Made by a program: the position numbers and the translations under genes | Shown here: in pieces, positions 16,416 through 23,277 of the stretch | Layout: each line of letters opens with the position of its first letter | How positions within the stretch are numbered: position 1 is the first letter of the stretch | The notes under the pieces: model-generated | Told to the model about the DNA's origin: nothing | Seen by the model: the letters and a program-made list of their open reading frames with translations, nothing else | Databases searched by the model: none | Source: Desulfobacterales bacterium | GTDB taxonomy: Bacteria; Desulfobacterota; Desulfobacteria; Desulfobacterales; JAFDCJ01 | Reading direction: 5' to 3' | NCBI GenBank assembly: GCA_020345785.1 | Contig: CP070771.1 | Location: forward strand, 3,862,459 to 3,891,744 | DNA length: 29,286 nt

Positions 16416-17570
16416 CTACATGAATTCCCTTTCAAGAAAGTCCTGCGGATCGGTGGTTGCTGCTTTGATTGCCGGCCAGAGGGTTGCGGCAAGATACGGC
16501 AAAAATACCAGCAGTGCGATTTCAAGGAGCACCAACAACGCTCCGGAAGCATCAAGATGTAGCAGCGGCGGATGTTGTTTCCACCCCAGCAGCAAATACC
16601 CGGGCCAGGACACACCGGGCCGGAGGACAAGGCCGTAGGCGAGGATAAGTCCGCTGGACATGGCAGGCCCTCCGATCATCAGCGCTTTCAACAGGTGAAG
16701 GCGGAAGATGTCAGGGGTGGTCCAGCCGAAAGCTTTGTATAATCCGACCTCGTAACGCCGTGCGTTTTGATTTTTATAAGCGCCCAGGACGATAAAGGCG
16801 AGTGCGAGCAGTGCCGGCACCAGGGCCAAATAAGCAAGGCCGCTGCGGCGGGCCAGCCCGGCGGAATAAATACCGGCCGCCTCCCGGCGTGTAATCAGAC
16901 GCACCGGCCAGGGATATGCCCTGGCCAGATCCGGCAATACCGCCTCGGCTTCACTCTCGTGAAATACATCCACGGCAACGTCGCTGGCGTATCCCGCTGC
17001 AATGCCCAAGATTTGTCTGGCGTCCTCGGGATGCAGCAGGACCACATCATGGATTGCCATACTCGTCCGGGAATCGAGAACCGCCGCAACTTTGACGGCA
17101 ACAGAATTGATACCGCTCAATTTTATGACATCTGCTTTGGTATCCGCCATGACACCGGGGCCCAAAATCGCCTGACCTGGGGAGGGAAGCGGGATGGTGT
17201 CCGGCAAGCCGCCACGCTCAAGGGGCTGATTAATTCCAAAGACGGTAAGGGGTCCGGCCGGGCCGTTTACCGTGCCCCAGATACGCGCTCTGGCACCAAT
17301 GACACCGGCGACCGATTTCGCCAGCCGGATGGATTCTTGAACCGGCATGGGCGCCCAGCCGCCCACACCGACTCGGCGGATAACCAGGGAGGGGGCATCC
17401 TGCAAAATGCGTTGGGCGGTGTGGGAAAGTGACTGACTCAGCAAAAGGGCGGTGCCCAGCACCGTCGCCAGCGAAGCCAGTGATAGAAAAAGGAGAATGG
17501 CTTCAAGCGGCTGCCTGAGGATATCTCTTACCGTCCAGGCCAAGAATGGATATGATGAACGAAATTTCAT
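16416..17570 (-). CDS. FtsX/MacB-type ABC permease
   Basis: 384 residues: one N-terminal helix (about 22-45), a periplasmic domain of about 190 residues (MacB-PCD-like), then three helices near 248-268, 300-320 and 345-365. This is the LolC/MacB/FtsX fold, which acts as a dimer with the ATPase encoded next. The periplasmic part has no obvious Cys or His cluster. The start MKFRSSYP has no clear Shine-Dalgarno sequence. A gap of 141 bases to the upstream small gene contains an octamer array, so it may have its own promoter or depend on read-through from nosL. Confidence 0.9.
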   Translation of the reverse strand: MKFRSSYPFLAWTVRDILRQPLEAILLFLSLASLATVLGTALLLSQSLSHTAQRILQDAPSLVIRRVGVGGWAPMPVQESIRLAKSVAGVIGARARIWGTVNGPAGPLTVFGINQPLERGGLPDTIPLPSPGQAILGPGVMADTKADVIKLSGINSVAVKVAAVLDSRTSMAIHDVVLLHPEDARQILGIAAGYASDVAVDVFHESEAEAVLPDLARAYPWPVRLITRREAAGIYSAGLARRSGLAYLALVPALLALAFIVLGAYKNQNARRYEVGLYKAFGWTTPDIFRLHLLKALMIGGPAMSSGLILAYGLVLRPGVSWPGYLLLGWKQHPPLLHLDASGALLVLLEIALLVFLPYLAATLWPAIKAATTDPQDFLEREFM

Positions 17571-17619
17571 ATTTCGTTTTCAGGCAGAGTCTTAATTGTT
17601 ATTTTTTTGCATTTTATGA

Positions 17620-17634
17620 TCCGCCTGAGGCGGA
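17620..17634. repeat. Short perfect hairpin TCCGCC-TGA-GGCGGA
   Basis: A 6-bp stem with a 3-nt loop in the gap between the ABC permease start and the octamer array. A near copy (CCGCCTCAGTCGGAT) sits inside the array at 10694-10708. No T-run follows on the minus strand, so it is not a clear terminator. Confidence 0.55.
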
Positions 17635-17640
17635 TTTCAT

Positions 17641-17709
17641 CACGAAGACACGAAATTTAGAAAACACGAAAATTTTATTTTCTCCTTTTCGTGTTTTCGT
17701 CCTTTCGTG
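17641..17709. repeat. Inverted octamer array, word CACGAAAN
   Basis: Left arm: CACGAAGA, CACGAAAT, TTAGAAAA, CACGAAAA (17641-17672). Right arm: TTTTCGTG, TTTTCGTC, CTTTCGTG (17686-17709). The repeat unit is eight bases, not seven. The arms pair over a short T-rich loop. It lies between the small gene after nosL and the ABC permease, and the stop codon of the small gene comes two bases after it. Confidence 0.82.
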
Positions 17710-17711
17710 CT

Positions 17712-18080
17712 TTATTTCTTTTTTGGCTCCCCGCTAAAGCGGGATTGACGCTTCGCTCCAACCGGCTTGTCCGGGTTAGGGGCTTTCAGAATTAATTCAG
17801 CCGGGTATGGCTGGATGCCTGCAAGTCCTGGATCATACTGCCAGTCAACGGCTGAATTCGGCAAATTGAGCATTCGCAACGTCCGGCCGGACGGTACCAG
17901 GGAGAGCCGGTCGAAACCGAAAACACGCACCAGCTGTGCGCACTGATCGATAGAGGTGTCGCTGCGATATGTGACGTCGATGAAAACGATGACGGCGGCC
18001 ACTGCCGCAAGAATCAGGATAAATATGCCGACCGCATTGCAAATACCCAATCGATCGGCCTTTTCGCGGTTCGGTGTCAT
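17712..18080 (-). CDS. Small single-pass membrane protein of the nosL cluster, unknown
   Basis: 122 residues: a short N-terminus, one strong helix (about 11-36, IFILILAAVAAVIVFIDVTY), then a domain of about 85 residues with one Cys (SIDQCAQLV) and a conserved-looking LPNSAVDWQYDP stretch. It is probably anchored in the inner membrane with the domain in the periplasm. I do not recognise the family. ATG 18080 overlaps the nosL stop as ATGA, so it is coupled to nosL; a start at 18119 would run 43 bases into nosL without a ribosome site. The last dozen codons are encoded by repeat-like DNA: the palindrome CCCGCT-AA-AGCGGG at 17730-17743 and a GCTTCGCT motif, so the C-terminus may be recently altered. 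Confidence 0.65.
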   Translation of the reverse strand: MTPNREKADRLGICNAVGIFILILAAVAAVIVFIDVTYRSDTSIDQCAQLVRVFGFDRLSLVPSGRTLRMLNLPNSAVDWQYDPGLAGIQPYPAELILKAPNPDKPVGAKRQSRFSGEPKKK

Positions 18081-18670
18081 TTGGGGGGTAGGGCTTTCCT
18101 GCCGGTCAGGTTTTGCCATTTTTCATCGGTCATTTCGTTCAGTCGAAAAACAGCTTTCCCGCCGTGTCGATTTTTAAAGACCGCCACCTGACCTTCATCG
18201 AAAATGGGCACCAACGCCGGCCCCATGGGCCCCATTACATCGGAGCCTGCCACCCAGTAAACGGCCAGGCCGTCAACCTGCTCGCCGCTAAAATAATCCT
18301 GCACCACGCTTCTCTGCAATTCTGCTTTTGATGCATTTAAAAATATTTCCGGATGCATCCAGGAACGGATCATGCAGCCGGTGCCGCAGAAATAAAAGGT
18401 TTTGCCATCCACAAGCTGGATAGCACTGGAAAATTTTATATGGACGTTCACTCTCATGGCGCATACCGGGCAACGGTCTTGATCACTGATTTGCATGCGA
18501 CCATGTTCATCCAGAGGTTTCAGGCCGGGTTTCGGCCCTGAACCGGCCTCACCGACCAACATTGCCAATCCGAAGAGTACCGATCCGATACATCCCGCAA
18601 CCAGAAAAAATCTTTTTAAAAAATCAGATCTAAGCAGTCCCCTTTTATCGCCATCACCACCGATTTGCAT
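18077..18670 (-). CDS. nosL: NosL family copper-binding accessory protein
   Basis: 197 residues. An N-terminal anchor helix (about 19-40) is followed by a NosL domain: RCPVCAMRV (66-74), FYFCGTGCM (92-100) and WVAGSDVMGPMGPALVPI, the motif pattern of NosL. NosL proteins are membrane-tethered Cu(I) chaperones, known from nitrous oxide reductase assembly. No nosZ is in the window, so a different metalloprotein or transporter is probably served here. VAGC at 24-27 could be a lipobox, though the hydrophobic stretch continues past it. AAGGAGG five bases before ATG is a strong start signal. It is the first gene of the minus-strand set, with a promoter candidate just upstream. Confidence 0.9.
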   Translation of the reverse strand: MQIGGDGDKRGLLRSDFLKRFFLVAGCIGSVLFGLAMLVGEAGSGPKPGLKPLDEHGRMQISDQDRCPVCAMRVNVHIKFSSAIQLVDGKTFYFCGTGCMIRSWMHPEIFLNASKAELQRSVVQDYFSGEQVDGLAVYWVAGSDVMGPMGPALVPIFDEGQVAVFKNRHGGKAVFRLNEMTDEKWQNLTGRKALPPK

Positions 18671-18715
18671 GCCGGCCTCCTTCTACTTAAATGAAGCTGT
18701 TTCTGATTTGGCAAA

Positions 18716-18745
18716 ATTACTAAAGGAATCTAATGCCGTTGTCAA
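18716..18745 (-). promoter_or_regulatory. Sigma70-type promoter for the nosL set
   Basis: On the minus strand, a perfect -35 TTGACA (complement of 18740-18745) and AGTAAT (complement of 18716-18721) are 18 bases apart. Start of transcription would be near 18709, leaving a leader of about 40 nt to the nosL ATG. Confidence 0.5.
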
Positions 18746-18935
18746 ACTATAAAGAGGGGGGACCAAGATGGCTAGAAGTAAATTCTAAACCAGTTTTATG
18801 TTCGAAACAAAGCGCCTGATTTTTCTGCTAAACTGTCAATGAGTCCTTTAGATGACCACACCATGCAATGGAACCGAAATTTGCGTTGCCTTTTCCTGCT
18901 TTCCAAATATTTTCTGAAATGTTAGGAATTACGGC

Positions 18936-19622
18936 ATGATTGAGCTGACGCTTTTCTCCATGTTTATGCTCGGACTTCTCGGAACCGGGCACTGCATCGG
19001 CATGTGCGGTCCTCTGATTATCGGCTTTCCAGGCCGGACCGGCAAATTGTCGGCGCATCTATTCTATCATCTCGGTAGAATAGTCACCTATGTGGTCATC
19101 GGCGCCGCTATGGGCGGTATCGGCGCCGGATTGGCGGGAGTTGCCGCTCTGACCGGTGGGGACTATTTGGCTTGGGTCGCGCGAATTCAGGTAGGATTTT
19201 CCATGCTGGCGGCATTGTTTCTAATGATATTCGGCCTGGCGCGCCTGGATATTATACGGGAGCCGGGATGGATGGCTGTGGTGTCGCCCGATAAACTTCC
19301 CGGATACGGAAAGATTGTGACATCCGCAGCTTCAAATCAGGGCCGGGTTAAATTGTTTTTGGTGGGTTTAATGATGGGCTTTCTTCCCTGTGGACTATCG
19401 TTTGCCGCCTTTAGCCGGGCCCTTCCGGCCGGGGGACCGTTCAGCGGCGCCATTTTGGTCTTTGCTTTTGCCCTGGGAACGATACCGGGCTTGCTGCTGC
19501 TGGGAACGGGTGCATCCGGTCTGGCACGTCGTTATCAGAAACAATCCGATATTCTCGCCGGGCTTCTCATGATTTATATGGCCGCTGAATTGGCGTTAAA
19601 AGCACTGGGCAATATCGGGTGA
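18936..19622 (+). CDS. Sulfite exporter TauE/SafE family (DsbD-like) membrane protein
   Basis: 228 residues with six hydrophobic helices. GTGHCIGMCGP (16-26) with Cys20 and Cys24, and GFLPCGLSF with a later Cys near 152, are typical of the small DsbD/CcdA-like group annotated as TauE/SafE. Relatives occur next to copper-ATPase, cytochrome oxidase assembly and urease-nickel genes and are thought to pass electrons or metal across the inner membrane. Here it diverges from nosL, which fits a metal or redox maturation role. The start has TTAGGA eight bases upstream. The 265-base gap to nosL presumably holds its promoter. Confidence 0.87.
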   Translation: MIELTLFSMFMLGLLGTGHCIGMCGPLIIGFPGRTGKLSAHLFYHLGRIVTYVVIGAAMGGIGAGLAGVAALTGGDYLAWVARIQVGFSMLAALFLMIFGLARLDIIREPGWMAVVSPDKLPGYGKIVTSAASNQGRVKLFLVGLMMGFLPCGLSFAAFSRALPAGGPFSGAILVFAFALGTIPGLLLLGTGASGLARRYQKQSDILAGLLMIYMAAELALKALGNIG

Positions 19623-19676
19623 ACCGGATGGTCGGACAATGGAGAGCATGACGCAGGGAAGAGCCGGCGAATATCG

Positions 19677-19847
19677 AACTTCCAACGTCCAACATCGAAT
19701 AATGATGTCGCTATGCCCCGCAATTTTATTTAAAATTTAGTAAGTTATTTTGCATTCGAAAAACTATTGTCTAAAATTTTTGGTTATTTCCGTTTCTTCA
19801 ACTTTTTTCATTCAAAATTGGATGTTGAACGTTCGATGTTCGACGTT
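19677..19847. repeat. Inverted heptamer array, word GAACGTC
   Basis: Left arm: AACTTCC, AACGTCC, AACATCG from 19677 to 19697. Right arm: GGATGTT, GAACGTT, CGATGTT, CGACGTT at 19820-19847. The left arm is followed by GAATAATGATGTCGCT (19697-19712), nearly identical to the stretch after the left arm of the array at 23321. Between the arms is A/T-rich DNA. It lies downstream of the SafE-like gene. Confidence 0.8.
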
Positions 19848-19872
19848 CATCGTGAAGTTTCACACGAGCAGT

Positions 19873-19968
19873 GTAGGGTCGGCCTCCGCTTGGCGCGGCG
19901 AAGTCACGCTACAAGCGCGACGTGGGCGGGTGCCGAACCATATCGGCGGGCACAGAGGCCCGCCCTAC
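19873..19968. repeat. GC-rich MITE-like inverted repeat
   Basis: GTAGGGTCGGCCTC (19873-19886) faces GAGGCCCGCCCTAC (19955-19968), with 12 of 14 positions pairing. The interior also contains GGCGGG runs. G+C is far above the surrounding A/T-rich gap. The ends and size resemble small non-autonomous mobile repeats seen in environmental genomes; no target-site duplication is evident. Confidence 0.6.
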
Positions 19969-20014
19969 ATCAGCGGACGGAATGAAGTTTCTTATGAGCT
20001 TTTCCCCCGCGAAA

Positions 20015-20221
20015 CTATTCCCGCAACCGGCATTCCTTGTCCCACTCGGGACAGGCGGTCTTCATATCGGCCGTAAATTTTTCCATACACTCGCTGCATT
20101 CCATGTCGAAATTGGGGACGTGACCGTACCTTTCCTGCATTTCCTCTTCAGATAACACCTGGGCTCTGCTGCAGCCGCACTGCGGACAGGCAGTGTTGAT
20201 GGTGTACCGCTTTTTGGCCAT
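20015..20221 (-). CDS. Small zinc-ribbon protein (68 aa)
   Basis: Two Cys pairs, CPQCGC (12-17) and CSEC (42-45), sit in a zinc-ribbon arrangement, followed by CPEWDKEC (57-64). The middle segment EEEMQERYGHVPNFDMEC is acidic. It is probably a cytoplasmic Zn-binding protein of unknown role. AAGGAG seven bases before ATG strongly supports translation. It stands alone between two repeat-filled gaps, so its partners cannot be inferred. Confidence 0.8.
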   Translation of the reverse strand: MAKKRYTINTACPQCGCSRAQVLSEEEMQERYGHVPNFDMECSECMEKFTADMKTACPEWDKECRLRE

Positions 20222-20305
20222 CGAATATCTCCTTATATTCAGATTTGGAAAACCTGGTACTCCGGATCCGGTCAGAGTAAACCGGCTATGCCGAAGACAA
20301 ATGCC

Positions 20306-20451
20306 ATGGAATGATGGAACATTGGAACGTTGGAATAATGGTTCAGAAGGATGAAATCTATTTTCGATACACCTTGTCGATTAGAGATAAAAATCAAGGT
20401 AGAATCCGTTTTTCAAACTCAATATTCCAATATTCCACCCTTCCACTATTC
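20306..20451. repeat. Inverted octamer array, word TTGGAACG
   Basis: Left arm: ATGGAATG, ATGGAACA, TTGGAACG, TTGGAATA, ATGGTTCA at 20306-20345. Right arm: CAATATTC twice, CACCCTTC, CACTATTC at 20420-20451. The unit is eight bases. The arms pair and complementarity continues partly inward. It lies between the zinc-ribbon gene start and the end of fumC, and could be the 3' structure of fumC. Confidence 0.82.
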
Positions 20452-20511
20452 CTTTGGTTAATTGATGATGTGCGGATTTAAAGCTGATTTTGGTAGAAAT
20501 GTAAACAGCCA

Positions 20512-21879
20512 TCATATTAACAACTTATCCAATTCCCCCTCGGGCAATACCTTTTCCGCAAGTGCGACTTCCCTGATCGTTTTACCGGTCTCATAGGCCT
20601 TTTTGGCAATCTCAGCCCCTTTATCATACCCGATTTTGGGTACCAGCGCCGTAACCAAGGCCAGACTTTTTTCTATGTAGGCCGCACAGGTCTCGCGGTT
20701 GGCGGTAATGCCGGAAATGCATTTCTCGTTAAACACTTGGGTTACCGACGCCAGGGTGGAAATCGACTGCAAAAGGTTGTAGGCGATTACCGGCAGCATG
20801 ACATTCAATTCGAAATTGCCGGCCTGACCCCCAATGGTAATCGTGGTGTCGTTGCCCATCACATGGGCGGCCACCTGCATGACCGCTTCGGGGATGACGG
20901 GGTTGACCTTGCCCGGCATGATGGAAGAGCCCGGCTGCAGGGACGGGATGGTGATTTCTCCGATGCCGCTGCGCGGGCCTGATGCCAGCCAGCGGATGTC
21001 ATTGGCAATTTTGGTCAGACTGACCGCCAGCGTCTTCAAGGCGCCGCTGGTTTCGACCGCCGCATCCTGGGCGGCCTGGGCTTCGAAGTGATTGACGGCT
21101 TTGCTGAAAGGCAAACCCGTGTGTTCTGCAATCAGCTCAATGACATTGCTTGCAAAATCCGGGTGGGCGTTTAAACCGCTGCCGACCGCCGTCCCCCCTA
21201 ATGCAAGTTCGGCCAGCCGGGGCTCGACGGCCCGGATGCGCTCCATGCCAAGCTCGATTTGCCGGCTGTAGCCGGAAAATTCCTGCCCCAGGGTCATCGG
21301 TACAGCATCCTGCAGGTGCGTGCGGCCAAGTTTTTTGACATCTTCAAATTCACGGGATTTCGCAGCCAGCACGTGTTTAAGTGACTCAAGGGACGGCAGA
21401 AGACGGCTGTGAATGCGCGTTAAGGCGGCGATGTGAATGACCGAGGGAATGACGTCATTGCTTGATTGACCCAGATTGACATGGTCGTTGGGATGAACCG
21501 GTGAACGGCCGCCTTTTTTACCGGTGAGAATCTCATTGGCTCGTGAGGCCACCACCTCGTTCATGTTCATGTTGGTGGATGTGCCGGATCCGGTCTGAAA
21601 AATATCCACCACAAACTGGTCATCGAATTTTCCGTCCATGACTTCCTGGGCGGCGTGAGCGATGGCCGGTGCCAATTCGGCATCCAGCAGTCCAAGGGTA
21701 TCATTCACCCGGGCGGCGCATTTTTTTACCGTTGCCAGGGCATGGATAAACGCCGGCGGAAATCGAAGCCCGCTGATGGGAAAATTATCCGCCGCCCGCT
21801 GGGTCTGAGATCCGTAATACGCATCTTCGGGAACTCTCACGGTTCCCATGGAATCTATTTCGTCTCGGTATTTCACCAT
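20512..21879 (-). CDS. fumC: Fumarate hydratase class II
   Basis: 455 residues, matching class II fumarase (about 460). The superfamily signature GSSIMPGKVNP (317-327), catalytic GRTHLQDA with His188, and TGSGTSTNMNMNEV are present. With this start, His188 and Ser318 carry the same numbers as in E. coli FumC, which supports the start choice. It interconverts fumarate and malate in the TCA cycle, oxygen-stable and iron-free. The start ATG 21879 has AAGGAG six bases upstream; a GTG ten codons earlier lacks one. The leader holds an 11-bp inverted repeat (21898-21979). No other TCA gene is adjacent. Confidence 0.97.
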   Translation of the reverse strand: MVKYRDEIDSMGTVRVPEDAYYGSQTQRAADNFPISGLRFPPAFIHALATVKKCAARVNDTLGLLDAELAPAIAHAAQEVMDGKFDDQFVVDIFQTGSGTSTNMNMNEVVASRANEILTGKKGGRSPVHPNDHVNLGQSSNDVIPSVIHIAALTRIHSRLLPSLESLKHVLAAKSREFEDVKKLGRTHLQDAVPMTLGQEFSGYSRQIELGMERIRAVEPRLAELALGGTAVGSGLNAHPDFASNVIELIAEHTGLPFSKAVNHFEAQAAQDAAVETSGALKTLAVSLTKIANDIRWLASGPRSGIGEITIPSLQPGSSIMPGKVNPVIPEAVMQVAAHVMGNDTTITIGGQAGNFELNVMLPVIAYNLLQSISTLASVTQVFNEKCISGITANRETCAAYIEKSLALVTALVPKIGYDKGAEIAKKAYETGKTIREVALAEKVLPEGELDKLLI

Positions 21880-21897
21880 TTGAATCTCCTTCACCAA

Positions 21898-21979
21898 ATC
21901 AGCGACCACCAGCAGAGCTGGGGGTATGAGAAAGGCCCCGGGAAGAGACCGGAACCGCTACCTGTCACTGGTCGCTGAT
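21898..21979 (-). promoter_or_regulatory. Structured leader of fumC (11-bp stem enclosing about 60 nt)
   Basis: ATCAGCGACCA (21898-21908) and TGGTCGCTGAT (21969-21979) are perfect reverse complements. On the minus strand the enclosed 60 nt contains CCAGC-TCT-GCTGG, a second small stem, and G/C-rich segments CCGGTCTC and CCCGGGGCC. The closing stem ends just before the fumC AAGGAG site. This is the architecture of a cis-regulatory RNA, but it matches no riboswitch I know. A weak promoter-like pair (TTGCCA with TAATTT) lies just upstream on the minus strand. Confidence 0.5.
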
Positions 21980-22068
21980 GTGCTGTTTAAAAAAATAAAT
22001 TAAGACGGTTGCAGGAATTGGCAAGGTCTTTTCAAAGCGAGGCAAGATGGACAATGCTCAGCTGGTAG

Positions 22069-22122
22069 CCCGGAGAAGGGGTTCGGACGCTTCAGGCCAT
22101 ATCGCCGTTGACAATCTCCGGG
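22069..22122. repeat. Inverted repeat CCCGGAGA / TCTCCGGG
   Basis: A perfect 8-bp repeat (22069-22076 and 22115-22122) lies in the non-coding gap between the divergent fumC and solute-binding genes. It could be an operator pair or an RNA stem; nothing more can be said. Confidence 0.4.
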
Positions 22123-22191
22123 ACCTGCGGTACTGGGATAACGCTCGCCTTTAATTTATCGACGAATCCGGTTTTTCATTTGCAGCGGGAG

Positions 22192-22237
22192 GTCGGCTTC
22201 TGCCGACAGTATGCCTTTCAGCGCCGTTTGAAACGGC
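22192..22237 (+). promoter_or_regulatory. Two perfect hairpins in the solute-binding gene leader
   Basis: GTCGGC-TTCT-GCCGAC (22192-22207) has a 6-bp stem and tetraloop. GCCGTTT-G-AAACGGC (22223-22237) is a 15-bp palindrome. They lie 45-90 bases before the ATG at 22282. They may stabilise or regulate the transporter mRNA; the second could equally be an operator. Confidence 0.45.
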
Positions 22238-22281
22238 AGCGCAACGAGATCGAAATAAAAATCAACATGGGAGGTGCAATC

Positions 22282-23277
22282 ATGAAAAAACTCGTTTCTT
22301 TGTTGCTGGTTTTATTCGTGGTCCCCTGTGCCTACTCAGCCGACCAAACTCTGATTGAGAAAGCAAAGTCGGAGGGGAAAGTGACGTTTTACGCCAACAT
22401 TACGGCCATCGAGCCCATAATTGAGGCCTTTAGCAAAAAGTACGGCCTAAAGGCGGAATACACCCGCATTTCTACCTCCAAGTATCTTGCAACCGTCTCA
22501 ACGGAGCATCAGGCCGGAAAACTGCTGGCCGACGTCCTGCAGGCGCCCCTGCCGATCGTTGAGTTGTTGAAGGATCAGAACGTGCTGACCGCCTACTCAT
22601 CGCCGACGGCCGCCGATTACCCCGCATGGACGAAAAAAGACGACCGGATCCAGATTTTCGGCATTGAATATGTGGCTCCGATTTACAATAAAGAGCTCGT
22701 TAAACCCGCGGATGTCCCCCGGAGCTACATGGACCTGACCGATTCCAAATGGCGGGAGAAGATCGTGATGGCCAATCCCTCCTCTCATGCGACCACCATT
22801 TCGTGGCTTGTCGGATTGAAGGACAAGGTCTTTGCCTCCGACGACCAGTGGATGAAATTCGTCAAGGGGCTCGCCGCCAATAAACCGATGTTTGTCAGAT
22901 CGTTCGGTCCCACACCCGCTCCGGTGGAAAGCGGAGAGAAACTGATTGGCATCTCCATGCCGAAATACATCATCACCAAGGCACCGGCACCCCTGGACTG
23001 GGCCAGGGTCGAGCCCCTGCTGGGAACGCCGCGGGGAATGGGTATCTCCGCAACGGCCCCGCATCCCGCGGCCGCCAGACTTTTTGTGGATTTCTGGCTG
23101 TCCCGGGAGGCCATGCAGATGCTTGCCGATCAGGTAGGTGAGTGGGTTCTCTATCCGGGCGTCTATCCGCCGATCGACGGCATCGACCAGGCCAAAGTGC
23201 TGCCAATTAGAACGCTGTCGGATGATGAAATCCGCAAATGGGGCGCCGAATTCAAAAATATCTTCGATGTGCCCTAA
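22282..23277 (+). CDS. ABC transporter periplasmic solute-binding protein (FbpA-like)
   Basis: 331 residues. A type I signal peptide, MKKLVSLLLVLFVVPCAYSA, ends at about residue 20. The mature part is a two-lobe extracellular solute-binding fold: SEGKVTFYANITAIEPII, IFGIEYVAPIYNKEL, YMDLTDSKWREKIVMANP. It resembles the iron(III)-type family but lacks the adjacent Tyr-Tyr iron ligands typical of FbpA (GISMPKYIIT stands in that area), so iron is not assured. The start ATG has GGGAGGT six bases upstream; longer in-frame starts have none. The ATPase and permease follow after a 458-base gap with a word array. Export to the periplasm is clear; the ligand is unknown. Confidence 0.88.
   Translation: MKKLVSLLLVLFVVPCAYSADQTLIEKAKSEGKVTFYANITAIEPIIEAFSKKYGLKAEYTRISTSKYLATVSTEHQAGKLLADVLQAPLPIVELLKDQNVLTAYSSPTAADYPAWTKKDDRIQIFGIEYVAPIYNKELVKPADVPRSYMDLTDSKWREKIVMANPSSHATTISWLVGLKDKVFASDDQWMKFVKGLAANKPMFVRSFGPTPAPVESGEKLIGISMPKYIITKAPAPLDWARVEPLLGTPRGMGISATAPHPAAARLFVDFWLSREAMQMLADQVGEWVLYPGVYPPIDGIDQAKVLPIRTLSDDEIRKWGAEFKNIFDVP

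Noticed and set aside
19750..20076. Plus-strand 108-codon frame
   Set aside because: It crosses a heptamer array and the GC-rich inverted repeat and overlaps the well-supported zinc-ribbon gene on the other strand.
22061..22123. tRNA-like segment (GGGGTTCGGA)
   Set aside because: No acceptor stem, anticodon arm or CCA-compatible end can be drawn around it.
22108..22281. Longer N-terminus for the solute-binding protein
   Set aside because: It starts at TTG without a ribosome site and would hide the clear signal peptide that begins at 22282.
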